NCBI RefSeq assembly: GCF_000011245.1
Contig: NC_004193.1
Coordinates: 288,501-352,500 of the forward strand
Origin: Oceanobacillus iheyensis HTE831
Lineage (GTDB): Bacteria > Bacillota > Bacilli > Bacillales > Amphibacillaceae
Reading direction: 5' to 3'
Length of the DNA: 64,000 nucleotides
Part shown: positions 24,674 through 34,397 of the stretch, one piece after another
Numbering within the stretch: position 1 is the stretch's first letter
How the letters are laid out: each line of letters starts with the position of its first letter
Program-made: the position numbers and the translations under genes
The notes under the pieces: generated by a model
Databases searched by the model: none
Seen by the model: only the letters and a program-made list of their open reading frames with translations
Told to the model about the DNA's origin: nothing

Positions 24674-27103
24674 ATGTCAGAATGGATTTATATTGACAAT
24701 GCGAACGAGCATAATCTAAAGGGTATTAGTTTACGTATCCCCAAACGTAAATTTACCGTGATCACGGGAGTCTCGGGTTCAGGAAAATCTACACTTGCAC
24801 ACGATATTCTATTTAATGAGTCACAGCGCCAATATTTAGAGGCGATGGGGATGCAAGGAATTGAAAAGCCCAAGGTAAACCATATTAGTGGTGTATCCCC
24901 AGCAATCAGTATTAAGCAACAAGAGACATCATCCAACCCTCGTTCCACTGTTGGTACAAAAACAGCGATGTATACAAGTTTAAGAATGATCTATGAAAAA
25001 CTAGGCATCCGAAACTGCCCGAACTGTCAAAAAGAAGTTAACCCCACAAAAGCAATTGAAGAAACCGAGCATGTAGATGGAGAATTTACTGTTTATCAAA
25101 TTTGTCCCCACTGTACACATAAGTATAAAAAACTTACACGAAGTCATTTTTCATATAATACTATTGAAGGAGCATGTCAGACATGTAAAGGAATCGGAGA
25201 AGTTATCCAAATTAATATGGATACGTTATTTGATATGGAATCCTCCATAGAGAATGGAGCTGTAGCATTATGGACAGGCCAATATCTTGATTACCAATTA
25301 TCAAATATTAAGACCACCATGGATTACTACGGAGTTCCTCTGGAAGAACAAACGCCACTCCAAGAATTTAATGAATTGCAATTTGCTCTACTCTGTCATG
25401 GGACGAGTAGTGAAGAAGTTCTAGCTCTTACAAACATAAAAGAACCAAAAACAGTTTCAGCTGGAAAATTTCAAGGTGTGTTGACAAATCTTTGGCAAAA
25501 ATACCAATATAAACAAGGTGATATGGGTAAAGAATCTATCTTCTTTTATAGTGACACATGTTCGGATTGTCATGGTACAAAATTGAATAAACAAAGTAGA
25601 ACAGTAAGCGTCATGAATCGTTCTATCACTGATATAGCAACATTAGACTTAGATCAATTATTGGATTGGGTGGAAGAGTGTTATGAAGAGCTTCCTGATA
25701 CAGAAACGAATGCTGTAAATGTGTATTTACAAGATATTAAAATAAAACTCACAAGAATAAAACGCTTGGGGCTAGGGTATCTCACCTTAGAACGTGGAAC
25801 AAGCACTTTATCTGGTGGAGAAAGTCAACGGATAAGATTATCAGCAATTTTAGATTCAGACTTAACGGATGTTGTTTATATTATAGATGAGCCTACAGCT
25901 AGTCTACATGCGAAAGATACAGAGGGAATTATCACTATACTTAAACAGCTAAAAGAAAAAGGAAATACGGTTATTGTTATTGAACATAATACAGATCTAA
26001 TGCGAGAAGCAGATTATCTAGTTGAAATTGGTCCAAAGGCAGGTCGCTTTGGAGGGGAATTAATTGGCCAAGGGTCAATAGAAAGTCTAAATAATACTGA
26101 AAGATCCTTGTTAAAAAACTATCTTGAAAATAAAAGTGAGCCGAAACAAGATGTTAGAAAAACAGACACGTATATTGGGGTAGATAAAGTAACACATCAT
26201 AATCTGAATTCGGTTAGTGTAAATATCCCTACAAACATGCTGGTTAGTGTTACAGGTGTGTCAGGTTCCGGAAAGTCTTCACTTATCTTTGATGTAGTAG
26301 GAGAGAAGAATTCCAAAGTACAAGGGGTAGACCAGTTTGATGAGGTAATAACCATTAATCAAACAACTATTTCAAAGATGAAACGATCTAATGTGGCTAC
26401 CTATACGAACGTATACACGGATATACGAAATGTATTTGCGAAGCTGGAAGATAGTAAAGCGCAAGGATTTACTTCAAAACACTTTTCTTTTAATACAAAT
26501 GGCGGAAGATGTGAGACTTGTGAGGGATTAGGGTATGTAATGAGTAATATGCTATTTTTTAATGATATGGAAGTAATATGCCCAACTTGTAAAGGAAAGA
26601 GATTTAAAGAAGAAATTCTGCGTATTACGTATGAAAATCATAGTATTAGTGATTGCCTAGATCTGTCAGTGGAAGAAGCTTTTGAAGTATTTAAAGGGGA
26701 AGCTAAGATTGTAAAAGTACTACAGTTATTAACAGAAATTGGCTTAGGATATCTGAAGCTTGGACAATCCTTAACAACATTATCAGGTGGTGAAGGACAG
26801 CGGCTAAAGCTATCAACTTCCTTAATGAAGAAATCGAAGCAGAACACATTATTTTTATTAGATGAACCATCCACAGGCCTTCATCCCTACGATATACAAT
26901 ACTTGTTAGAACTGTTTAACCGGTTAATTGATAAGGGAAACTCTGTCATTATGGTTGAACATAATATTCGTATGATCCAGGCCAGTGATTGGATTATTGA
27001 CCTTGGTCCAGAAGGTGGAATTAAGGGTGGACGTATAATGGCAGAAGGGACTCCAAAAGAAATTAAACAAAATCCTTTATCTATAACAGGGAAATATCTA
27101 TAA
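24674..27103 (+). CDS. UvrA-like ABC ATPase (short UvrA paralogue)
   Basis: An 809-residue duplicated ABC protein of the excinuclease UvrA family, about 140 residues shorter than standard UvrA. The first Walker A is GVSGSGKST (32-40) and the second GVSGSGKSS (about 533). Signatures are TLSGGESQRIRLSA and TLSGGEGQRLKLST, with Walker B VVYIIDEPTA and LFLLDEPSTG. Zinc-finger cysteines are present (CPNC, CPHC, CQTC; CETC, CPTC). Such short paralogues often serve drug or DNA-intercalator tolerance instead of UvrABC repair; that is inference. A strong terminator follows. Confidence 0.9.
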   Translation: MSEWIYIDNANEHNLKGISLRIPKRKFTVITGVSGSGKSTLAHDILFNESQRQYLEAMGMQGIEKPKVNHISGVSPAISIKQQETSSNPRSTVGTKTAMYTSLRMIYEKLGIRNCPNCQKEVNPTKAIEETEHVDGEFTVYQICPHCTHKYKKLTRSHFSYNTIEGACQTCKGIGEVIQINMDTLFDMESSIENGAVALWTGQYLDYQLSNIKTTMDYYGVPLEEQTPLQEFNELQFALLCHGTSSEEVLALTNIKEPKTVSAGKFQGVLTNLWQKYQYKQGDMGKESIFFYSDTCSDCHGTKLNKQSRTVSVMNRSITDIATLDLDQLLDWVEECYEELPDTETNAVNVYLQDIKIKLTRIKRLGLGYLTLERGTSTLSGGESQRIRLSAILDSDLTDVVYIIDEPTASLHAKDTEGIITILKQLKEKGNTVIVIEHNTDLMREADYLVEIGPKAGRFGGELIGQGSIESLNNTERSLLKNYLENKSEPKQDVRKTDTYIGVDKVTHHNLNSVSVNIPTNMLVSVTGVSGSGKSSLIFDVVGEKNSKVQGVDQFDEVITINQTTISKMKRSNVATYTNVYTDIRNVFAKLEDSKAQGFTSKHFSFNTNGGRCETCEGLGYVMSNMLFFNDMEVICPTCKGKRFKEEILRITYENHSISDCLDLSVEEAFEVFKGEAKIVKVLQLLTEIGLGYLKLGQSLTTLSGGEGQRLKLSTSLMKKSKQNTLFLLDEPSTGLHPYDIQYLLELFNRLIDKGNSVIMVEHNIRMIQASDWIIDLGPEGGIKGGRIMAEGTPKEIKQNPLSITGKYL

Positions 27104-27112
27104 ATCTTTATG

Positions 27113-27151
27113 AAAAAACCATCTACTCTAAAACTAAGTAGATGGTTTTTT
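27113..27151. terminator. bidirectional rho-independent terminator
   Basis: AAAAAACCATCTACT pairs with AGTAGATGGTTTTTT over a nine-base loop, ten bases after the UvrA-like gene. Confidence 0.93.
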
Positions 27152-27273
27152 GTGCATTAATTTACAAAATTAACCATATTTTAATCTATTTCTAAGAAAG
27201 CCTTAATAGCTATCTCATTATTCATCATTAAGATATTGTTTATAACTTAAATGATGATATTGGAGGCTATCTT

Positions 27274-28452
27274 ATGAAAATTGTAATCATACCATCCGGA
27301 TTTAAAGAGTGCCTGAACGCAGAAGAAGTTGCGAGCTCTATGGATACGGGCATCCGTCGATTTGATCGAAATGTAGAAACAGTTGTCATTCCAATGATTG
27401 ATGGTGGGGAAGGTTTTGCAGAAACCATTATCAATATTAAAAAAGGAAAACTTATTTACAAGAAAGTCACTGGTCCGGTAGGCGAACAGATAATGAGCCA
27501 TTTTGGAGTATATAAAGAGAAAGGGATAAAAACTGCTGTAATAGAAATGGCAGCTGTTGCAGGGTTAAAATTAGTTCCTCGTTCCATGCGTAATCCTTTG
27601 GAAACGACTACATTTGGTGTGGGCGAACTAATCACGGCCGCTTTAGACGAAAATGTCGATCATATTATTATCGGGTGTGGTGATTCGGGAACTTCTGATG
27701 GGGGAGCTGGAATGGCTCAAGCGTTAGGTGTTCAATTTCTCAATCAACATCATCAGTTATTGGATATCCGTGGAGGTGGCGACTTAAGTCAAGTCGAACA
27801 TATTGACCTCTCTCATTTGGACCAAAGAGTAGCTAAAGTGAATATTGATGTTGCTTGTAATTGGCATAATATTCTTTGTGGTGAAAAAGGAGTGGCCCGT
27901 GTATTTGCTCCACAAAAAGGCGCTACGCCTGAAGAAGTAGAAATTTTAAGTGATGGTTTAGAACACTATGCGTCTTTGATCCAGGAAGCAATGGGTGTTG
28001 ATGTTAGAGTCATACCGGGAAGTGGAGCTTCAGGTGGTCTAGGAGCGGGATTGCTTGCCTTCACAAATGCTGTGCTACATCCTCGCTATGATATTATCAT
28101 GCAATATATTCAGCTTGAAGATCATATTCAGGGTGCTGATTTGGTTTTAACTGCGGAAGGATGTTTAGATGGCCAAACGCCAAATGGAAAAATACCATCA
28201 GAAGTTTCGAGGATAGCCAAATTAGCAGGGGTCCCGGTGATTGCTATTACCGGTACCATTGGCGAAGGAGCAAGTATTAATTACACAAGTGGGATTGATG
28301 CGTATATAAGTATTATCCAAAAACCGACTTCATTAGAAAGTGCTATGGAAGAAGCAGCTATTTGGATTGCGGATAGTGCAGAGGCAGCGATAAGACAAAT
28401 ACAAATAGGATACAACATTGCACAACGCAAATATAAACGGGATGTAATATGA
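27274..28452 (+). CDS. glxK: glycerate kinase
   Basis: A 392-residue glycerate kinase of the GlxK/GarK type, which phosphorylates D-glycerate with ATP. Landmarks are IIPSGFKECLNAEEVA, MIDGGEGFAETI, the GCGDSGTSDGGAGMAQALG loop and ACNWHNILCGEKGVARVFAP in place of the usual DV.NPL.G..GA. The ATG follows GGAGG at nine bases. It overlaps the downstream anion carrier by four bases (ATGA), so uptake of glycerate or a related acid and its phosphorylation are probably linked. Confidence 0.92.
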   Translation: MKIVIIPSGFKECLNAEEVASSMDTGIRRFDRNVETVVIPMIDGGEGFAETIINIKKGKLIYKKVTGPVGEQIMSHFGVYKEKGIKTAVIEMAAVAGLKLVPRSMRNPLETTTFGVGELITAALDENVDHIIIGCGDSGTSDGGAGMAQALGVQFLNQHHQLLDIRGGGDLSQVEHIDLSHLDQRVAKVNIDVACNWHNILCGEKGVARVFAPQKGATPEEVEILSDGLEHYASLIQEAMGVDVRVIPGSGASGGLGAGLLAFTNAVLHPRYDIIMQYIQLEDHIQGADLVLTAEGCLDGQTPNGKIPSEVSRIAKLAGVPVIAITGTIGEGASINYTSGIDAYISIIQKPTSLESAMEEAAIWIADSAEAAIRQIQIGYNIAQRKYKRDVI

Positions 28453-29909
28453 TAGGCGATACTCGAATAGAAAGAAGAAATGCGAGAATGTCTCCGATCA
28501 CTAAATATTTTAATGGCATGTCTTATCGCTCTGTATTTCTATACAGTATATTCATCATTTTATTTGTAGCATTCTCGTTTACTAGATCGTTAGAGTACGA
28601 GGCAAAGGTTACGCTAATTATTTTTATTATTGCGATGGTATTATGGGTAGCTACGAAGCTCCCTGCTGGATATGTAGCACTTGGATCATTATTATCGATC
28701 ATTCTATTAAAAGGAGCTAGCACTAGCTTATTATATGAATCATTTTCACTTGAAATAGTTTGGTTAATGATTGGAGCATTTATGATAGGTGAAGCGGTAA
28801 AACGTTCTGGATTAGCTGATCGAATGATGAACTCGATCCTACATCGCTCTACAAGTTACAATGGACTTTTATTTTATGTCATGGTAGCGCTTTTTCCATT
28901 AGCTATTTTTATTCCATCTACATCTGGGAGGGCTGCGTTAACATTGCCTGTTGTTAAGGAATTGGGTAGACGAATTAAGGATGAGAAACAGAAGCAAACA
29001 CTTGCGTTGTTTGTCCCAATCATTATTTTGATGTCAACATCAGCTACTGTGATTGGAGCGGGATCACATCTAATAGGTATAGAACTATTAAACCAAACAA
29101 CAGGGGATTCGATTTCGTATTTTAATTGGTTGATTTGGGGTTTGCCTTTTGCTTTGTTTATTAGCCTTGTTACCTACTTTGTAATAAAACTATATATGGT
29201 ACGGCAAGGCTCTAATCCTGTATCCACGGAAATAGTCAGTGATTCAGTTGAACATGAGAAAAAAGCTATGACAAAAAAAGAGTCGCAAACCTTAATAATC
29301 ATTGGCATTCTTGTTCTGCTTTGGTTAACAGAGGCAGTACATGGTTATGAAATTGGGTTTATTACTATTTTGGGGGCTATTGTTTTGATGACTCCTAAAT
29401 ATGGTCTGATTTCGTGGAGGCAAGGGATAAAGGCAGTATCTTGGAATTTGATTATATTTGTATCGGCTGCAACGGCTTTAGGGATTAACCTAGTGGAAAC
29501 AGGAGTTGTTGGATGGGTTGAGGAACATATCTTTCAATTTATTTCAACATATTCTGGCTTCAGTCATTGGGGAATACTTTGTGTGATTCTACTCATTTCC
29601 ATTACGAGTCATTTATACGTGACCTCCCATACGACAAGAGCCATTGTATTTCTACCTGGATTTCTTATGTTGAGTACGTCGTTAGATTTGAATGCTACCG
29701 CAGTTTTATTTTTAAGTTTGATTGGTATGAATTATTGTGTGACTTTTCCAGTTAGCTCTAAAGCATTGCTTGTGTATTTTGAACAGGAGGAAATGAACTT
29801 TGAAGCCAGAGATTTGATAAAGTTAAGTATGCTACTGATGCCTGTTTATTTTATTTCTATGTTGATATTCTATTATACGTATTGGTCATGGACTGGATTA
29901 TCACTATAG
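28449..29909 (+). CDS. SLC13 (DASS) family anion transporter
   Basis: A 486-residue membrane protein with about 12 helices of the divalent anion:Na+ symporter family. The conserved ISTSGRA-like loop appears as IPSTSGRAALTLPVV (about 157-171), and a second hairpin near LYVTSHTTRAIVFLPG. Translation may start at the overlapping ATG or at the later in-frame Met (MSPITKYF). Coupled to glycerate kinase, it may import glycerate or another carboxylate; substrate assignment is inference. Confidence 0.87.
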   Translation: MIGDTRIERRNARMSPITKYFNGMSYRSVFLYSIFIILFVAFSFTRSLEYEAKVTLIIFIIAMVLWVATKLPAGYVALGSLLSIILLKGASTSLLYESFSLEIVWLMIGAFMIGEAVKRSGLADRMMNSILHRSTSYNGLLFYVMVALFPLAIFIPSTSGRAALTLPVVKELGRRIKDEKQKQTLALFVPIIILMSTSATVIGAGSHLIGIELLNQTTGDSISYFNWLIWGLPFALFISLVTYFVIKLYMVRQGSNPVSTEIVSDSVEHEKKAMTKKESQTLIIIGILVLLWLTEAVHGYEIGFITILGAIVLMTPKYGLISWRQGIKAVSWNLIIFVSAATALGINLVETGVVGWVEEHIFQFISTYSGFSHWGILCVILLISITSHLYVTSHTTRAIVFLPGFLMLSTSLDLNATAVLFLSLIGMNYCVTFPVSSKALLVYFEQEEMNFEARDLIKLSMLLMPVYFISMLIFYYTYWSWTGLSL

Positions 29910-29994
29910 AATTTTTTCGCACCGCGTTTTTAGTGGAAATATACCTTGCATAAGATCACCTTATATACAAACGATAAACAGAGGTGATTTTTCA

Positions 29995-30396
29995 ATGAAA
30001 AGAATTGTTGTTTTAACGTTTTTCATTAGCGTATGTATAGGTGCCCCATCTGTTTTTGCAAAGCCCATTAATGAAGCGGATACGGATTTTACCAAGACTC
30101 TCGAATATGCACTTATCATTAGTCTCAGGGAACCAATTGACGAAGCGATTACTACCATATACAAAGATGATAAAAAAGCTCCAGAAGATTTAGAGTGGTC
30201 CGCAGATGAAGCAGAGATATTAAAGATTAAACAAATAGGCGACGTTGGAGAAGCATATGAAATCACATTGAAAGTGTTCCCATACTATGGTGATAAACAA
30301 ATATATGGTGAAGATCTGCTTGTTGTTCAGGCTGGCGGAGAATTAGTAGAGTTTCATCATTTGGACACGTATCATGTAAAAGATGAACACAAATAG
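29995..30396 (+). CDS. exported DUF3888 protein
   Basis: A 133-residue protein with a cleavable signal peptide (ends SVFAKP, about residue 22). The mature part matches DUF3888: LEYALIISLREPIDEAITTIY, then AEILKIKQ and YEITLKVFPYYGDKQIYGEDLLVV. Function is unknown; members are secreted by Bacillaceae. The RBS is GAGGTGA. It is alone, between the SLC13 carrier and a repeat-bearing intergenic region. Confidence 0.82.
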   Translation: MKRIVVLTFFISVCIGAPSVFAKPINEADTDFTKTLEYALIISLREPIDEAITTIYKDDKKAPEDLEWSADEAEILKIKQIGDVGEAYEITLKVFPYYGDKQIYGEDLLVVQAGGELVEFHHLDTYHVKDEHK

Positions 30397-30466
30397 ATTT
30401 GGTATTTACTTTAGTGAATCAATTTCATAATTAATATATTTAGTGTAAAATCCGTATGAAGCGTTG

Positions 30467-30598
30467 TTTGATTTCCATTGCAGACGGCCGCTTATTAGCA
30501 GGCACAGCTTCAACTAACTAGGAAAAGAAAACCTCTTTTCCTAGTGGATTTTAGCTCATTGCTCTGAGCAGGAGTCGCCGTCTTCCATTATAATCAAA
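30467..30598. repeat. short dispersed inverted-repeat element
   Basis: A 132-bp non-coding unit bounded by TTTGATT and AATCAAA. Inside are GACGGC/GCCGTC arms and a perfect central hairpin CTAGGAAAAG / CTTTTCCTAG. The layout matches the family of small palindromic repeats scattered between genes in Bacillaceae. The rest of the gap (30599-30974) shows no gene; GAGGAGGAGATCTCC before a six-codon frame lies near 30880. Confidence 0.6.
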
Positions 30599-30974
30599 GT
30601 CGATTTTCCACTGATACCTGAACATTAATAAAAATATTATTACTAATAATTCGTTGATAAAAATTGGTAAGTGTGAAATTGATTTAACAAAATATGAATT
30701 GCTCAGCGTAAATTTCAGGTCTCAGTATCAGTTATAACAAAGTCCATAAAGTCGCACTGTCCTCTAAATCGAATCTGAAATTCTAATATCCTCCTTTGAA
30801 AAACAATATGTAGTGTTTTTTATTAGTTGTTTATTTCAGAAAAATGAGAAATATGGTATTCTTACTGATAAAGAGGAGGAGATCTCCATGTGTAGATTCC
30901 AAGTGTGAACATCCTAACTAAATGATCCTTACCATACGTTTTTAAAAATACTAAAGGACATTTAGGAGGATATA

Positions 30975-31988
30975 ATGATGAATAAAAAGATGGAGTATGT
31001 TGATAAAGTTGCGAATGATATTCAATTTTCAGGAACGTTTCATGTGAAAAATTCTGAAGGAATAACAACGAAAAATTATGGTTATTCCAATTATGCAGAA
31101 AGAATTAAAAACCAAACCAATACTCGTTATGGGATTGCCTCTGGGTGTAAAATATTTACATCTATTGCCGTTTGCCAATTAATTGAAGCAGGAAAATTAT
31201 CTTTTGACACTACATTAAATCAATGCTTGGATTATGATTTTCCGTATTTTGATAAGGATATCACTGTTCATGATTTATTAACCCACACATCAGGCATTCC
31301 TGATTATTTCGATGAAGACGAGATGGATGATTATGAAGAACTGTGGGCGTCCATACCAATGTATCATATGCGGAGTCTAAAGGATTTTTTGCCGTTATTT
31401 AAAGGTATGAAGATGAAAGGAAAAGTCGGAAACGCATTTTCATACAATAATGCTGGTTATATTCTGCTAGGATTAATTGTCGAGAAGGTCTCTGGATATG
31501 TATTTGGTGATTATATCGAGAAGTATATATTTCAAAAGGCGGGAATGGAAGACTCTGGGTATTTTGAGATGGATGATTTACCAGGACGAACTGCATTGGG
31601 TTATATCGAAAAGCCAGACGGGGCTTGGAAGACAAATATATATTCTCTTCCAGTCAAATCTGCTTCTGATGGTGGTGCATATGTGACAGCTAGAGATATG
31701 GCTTTATTCTGGGATGCGCTAACACAGGCCCGACTTTTATCAAGAAACATGACAGACCTTCTATTAAAGCCTATAGTCCGCGTGGATGATGATATTTACT
31801 ATGGCTATGCTGGTTATATGCAAGTAATCGAAGACAAAACAATTAAGCATATTCTGATGGGGTATGATCCAGGAGTTAATTTTCGATTTGTACAGTATCC
31901 TGACACATCGTTAATAATTGTCGTGTGTTCGAATAAATCAGAAGGTGCATATGAGATTCTAAACAAGATAGAGGATCTATTGGTATAA
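30975..31988 (+). CDS. serine hydrolase, class C beta-lactamase fold
   Basis: A 337-residue cytoplasmic or non-classically exported protein (no signal peptide) of the beta-lactamase/esterase EstB group. The catalytic motif is S56-G-C-K59 and the second motif is Y157-N-N159 (FSYNNAGYILLG). The HTSGIPDYF loop is also typical. Members are usually esterases, D-aminopeptidases or regulators rather than resistance lactamases. The start is either of two ATGs behind AGGAGG. A terminator follows. Confidence 0.88.
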   Translation: MMNKKMEYVDKVANDIQFSGTFHVKNSEGITTKNYGYSNYAERIKNQTNTRYGIASGCKIFTSIAVCQLIEAGKLSFDTTLNQCLDYDFPYFDKDITVHDLLTHTSGIPDYFDEDEMDDYEELWASIPMYHMRSLKDFLPLFKGMKMKGKVGNAFSYNNAGYILLGLIVEKVSGYVFGDYIEKYIFQKAGMEDSGYFEMDDLPGRTALGYIEKPDGAWKTNIYSLPVKSASDGGAYVTARDMALFWDALTQARLLSRNMTDLLLKPIVRVDDDIYYGYAGYMQVIEDKTIKHILMGYDPGVNFRFVQYPDTSLIIVVCSNKSEGAYEILNKIEDLLV

Positions 31989-31997
31989 GTGTAAGGA

Positions 31998-32028
31998 GAG
32001 GCTGGGCATACAATTGTCCAGCCCTTTT
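31998..32028 (+). terminator. rho-independent terminator
   Basis: GGCTGG pairs with CCAGCC (with weaker inner pairs ACAATTGT) and is followed by TTTT, just after the serine hydrolase gene. Confidence 0.75.
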
Positions 32029-32063
32029 AAAATTAACAAATTCTTGGGTAGGAGGAAGGCAAT

Positions 32064-32555
32064 TTGACACCAACTAACGTAAAATGGGGAGATGCTAAGG
32101 TAAAGCTGACATGGGCACCAAGCAGGATGCTACCATCATTTCATCTAATTACAAGCGTGCATGGATTATGCTTTCAAGATGGAAAATTATTAATGATTGA
32201 TTTGAAACAGCGTGGCTGGGATTTTACGGGAGGGCACATCGAAGTAGGAGAGACACCTGAACAATGCTTCCAAAGGGAAACACTGGAAGAAGGTTATGTA
32301 GAAGGGGACTGTTTGTTACTAGGATACATAATTGTCGATCATAGTGAAAATGAAAATTGGAGAGAGGGTAGTAAGTATCCAAAGGTGGGTTATCAAGTTT
32401 TTTATAAAATGAATGTTACTCACCTACATCCATTTGAAGCAACGTATGAATCGAACCGTAGAACGTTTATTCATCCAGCAGAAGCGAGCTTGTATCATCA
32501 TAATTGGAATGTTATTTATGAAGATATATTGAAAGTTGCATTATCACTAGAATGA
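32064..32555 (+). CDS. Nudix hydrolase
   Basis: A 163-residue Nudix enzyme. The Nudix box is complete: GHIEVGETPEQCFQRETLEEG (G-x5-E-x7-R-E-x2-E-E-G), with both ends matching the consensus. It would cleave a nucleoside diphosphate-linked substrate with Mg2+; which one is unknown. TTG start behind AGGAGGAAGG. It is preceded by a terminator, so it probably has its own promoter. The 236 bp that follow contain no recognisable gene. Confidence 0.87.
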   Translation: MTPTNVKWGDAKVKLTWAPSRMLPSFHLITSVHGLCFQDGKLLMIDLKQRGWDFTGGHIEVGETPEQCFQRETLEEGYVEGDCLLLGYIIVDHSENENWREGSKYPKVGYQVFYKMNVTHLHPFEATYESNRRTFIHPAEASLYHHNWNVIYEDILKVALSLE

Positions 32556-32791
32556 GAGTTAATGATATATGGTTATGACCTTTTCGAATGACATAATAGG
32601 TGAAAATCCACTAAGCTATGTGTAGATTGTCTTTTGGCGCGTCTTTGTTTTGAGTAACTATTCGTGATGAATGATAGTATGGATAGAATAAGGGTTTTAC
32701 TCGACTATACCCCTTCTTTTTCAATGTTGAGTGCGAATTAATATTGGATTAGCATAGATATTTATCTATATAACGGAAAGGAGAAAAATAG

Positions 32792-33262
32792 TTGAAAATA
32801 AGGCACATCCAAAGTTCAGATTATTATACTATATCCCCATTGGTAAACGAGTGGTGGGGAGGCAGGAATATGTCAGATATGTTACCTAAATTATTTTTTA
32901 ATCATTTTAATGATACGAGCTTTATAGTGGAAGACGATAAAGAAGTAGTAGGATTTTTAATTGGATTCTTATCGCAAAGTAAAAAGAATACAGCGTATAT
33001 TCATTTTGTTGGAGTACATCCTGATTATCGTAATCAACAAGTTGCGAGAAGGCTTTATAATACTTTCTTTAAGATGATTCAACAGAAAGGAAGGAACATT
33101 GTCCGTTCAGTAACATCTCCGGTCAACAAAGGGTCCATAGCTTTTCATAAGCAGATGGGATTTGCTATCGAAGAAGGGGATAAAGAAGTAGACGGAATCG
33201 AAGTTGTCTCCAATTACGATGGACAAGGGCAAGATAGAATCTTATTTATGAAAAGGGTTTAG
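32792..33262 (+). CDS. GNAT-family N-acetyltransferase
   Basis: A 156-residue single-domain GNAT protein. The acetyl-CoA binding segment reads FVGVHPDYRNQQVARRLY (motif A, Q/R-x-x-G/A type), preceded by VVGFLIGFLSQ and followed by VNKGSIAFHKQMGF. TTG start with AAAGGAG. The substrate is unknown. It precedes the ketosteroid isomerase gene by 53 bases on the same strand. Confidence 0.85.
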   Translation: MKIRHIQSSDYYTISPLVNEWWGGRNMSDMLPKLFFNHFNDTSFIVEDDKEVVGFLIGFLSQSKKNTAYIHFVGVHPDYRNQQVARRLYNTFFKMIQQKGRNIVRSVTSPVNKGSIAFHKQMGFAIEEGDKEVDGIEVVSNYDGQGQDRILFMKRV

Positions 33263-33315
33263 AACTGAACAACTAAGTAAATAGGATAAAAAAAGGACGG
33301 AAGCGGTGATTTTAC

Positions 33316-33690
33316 ATGCCAACAGAGCAAGAAATGAAAGCAAGCCTACAAAAATATCTAGAAGGATTTAATGAAGGGAATTCAGAAAAAGTAATTTCCT
33401 TATTTGCAGAAGATGCACGTGTAGAAGATCCTGTTGGAAGTGAGCCTTTAAAAGGAAAAGCCTCGATTACGACATTCTTTCAACAAGCTATTCCATCGGT
33501 GAAAAGATTAGAATTAGCTGCACCAATACGTGGATCACATGGTAATGCAGCAGCTATGGCATTTAATATATACGTTGAAATGGAAGGAAAAGGCGCAGTT
33601 ATTCGCTGTATTGATGTAATGACATTTAATGATGACGGATTTATTATTGATATGAAAGCATATTGGGGACCAGAGGATGTACAATCATAA
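33316..33690 (+). CDS. ketosteroid isomerase (steroid delta-isomerase) homologue
   Basis: A 124-residue NTF2-fold protein very like bacterial delta-5-3-ketosteroid isomerase. The catalytic residues fall almost exactly at the Comamonas numbers: Tyr14 (LQKYLEGF), Asp38 (ARVEDPVGS) and Asp100 (RCIDVMTF), and the tail MKAYWGPEDV matches as well. Full conservation suggests real isomerase or related enolisation chemistry, unlike most SnoaL-like proteins. No steroid pathway is next to it. A TetR gene and an MFS exporter follow. Confidence 0.85.
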   Translation: MPTEQEMKASLQKYLEGFNEGNSEKVISLFAEDARVEDPVGSEPLKGKASITTFFQQAIPSVKRLELAAPIRGSHGNAAAMAFNIYVEMEGKGAVIRCIDVMTFNDDGFIIDMKAYWGPEDVQS

Positions 33691-33739
33691 TTTAAATTGT
33701 TTAATTGTACGGGAAAGTAATATATGTTAGTCTTTAAGT

Positions 33740-33759
33740 GTAATGATCGTTCTATCTAA
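33740..33759. promoter_or_regulatory. candidate TetR operator upstream of the tetR-like gene
   Basis: GTAATGATCGTTCTATCTAA immediately precedes the TetR-family gene's RBS. The same text, with GAACGTTC intact, recurs before the MFS gene, which argues for a shared binding site and autoregulation. Confidence 0.65.
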
Positions 33760-33770
33760 GGAGGGTAAGC

Positions 33771-34325
33771 ATGAGGAAATCAAAGAAAAGAGAAGATTTA
33801 TTGGATGCAGCTGAAGCCCTTTTTTACAAACAAGGATTCCATACGATTGGTATAAAGCAAATTTTGAATGAAGCTAATGTGGCGACAATGACAATGTATA
33901 ATCATTTCGATTCAAAAGAAGAATTAATTACGGAAGTATTAAAACGTAGGGAGGAAATCTATTTTGATTTATTAAGGTCTAATACTTCTGAGCAAACAGA
34001 TGTAGAGAGCTATATAGAATCGTTAATTGATTTTCATATTGATTGGCTTGTAAAGGATGGCTTTAATGGATGTCTGTTCTTACGGGCGAAACAAGAGTAC
34101 GAAGGAATTAATGAAGAGATTACCTCACTAAGTGTGGAGTATAAGCAGAATCTCATTGATAAAATTAGTCAAGACCTGGCTAGATTGAATATGGATGATA
34201 ACTATTCTGCCAGTATACAAATCACACTTATCTTAGAGGGTGCGACATCCATGTTTCAAATTTTGGATACGGAAGCGACCAGAAGAGAAACCAAAAATGT
34301 GGCATCGAAGTTGATTGGAAAATAG
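33771..34325 (+). CDS. TetR-family transcriptional regulator
   Basis: A 184-residue repressor. The N-terminal helix-turn-helix reads LLDAAEALFYKQGFHTIGIKQILNEANVATMTMYNHFDSKEEL in outline (about residues 8-50), typical of TetR; the C-terminal ligand domain is of the YxaF/LmrA kind (DGFNGCLFLRAKQEY). RBS AGGAGGGT. The matching operator-like sites before this gene and the MFS gene predict that it controls itself and the exporter. Confidence 0.9.
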   Translation: MRKSKKREDLLDAAEALFYKQGFHTIGIKQILNEANVATMTMYNHFDSKEELITEVLKRREEIYFDLLRSNTSEQTDVESYIESLIDFHIDWLVKDGFNGCLFLRAKQEYEGINEEITSLSVEYKQNLIDKISQDLARLNMDDNYSASIQITLILEGATSMFQILDTEATRRETKNVASKLIGK

Positions 34326-34361
34326 ATGTTGATCTATTTTCTTTATTTTAAGCTTTTTACT

Positions 34362-34381
34362 ATAATGAACGTTCTATCTAA
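34362..34381. promoter_or_regulatory. candidate TetR operator upstream of the MFS gene
   Basis: ATAATGAACGTTCTATCTAA repeats the sequence before the TetR gene with one internal base changed; the centre GAACGTTC is a perfect palindrome. It sits just before the RBS (AAGGAGG). Confidence 0.68.
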
Positions 34382-34397
34382 ATAAGGAGGATGCACA

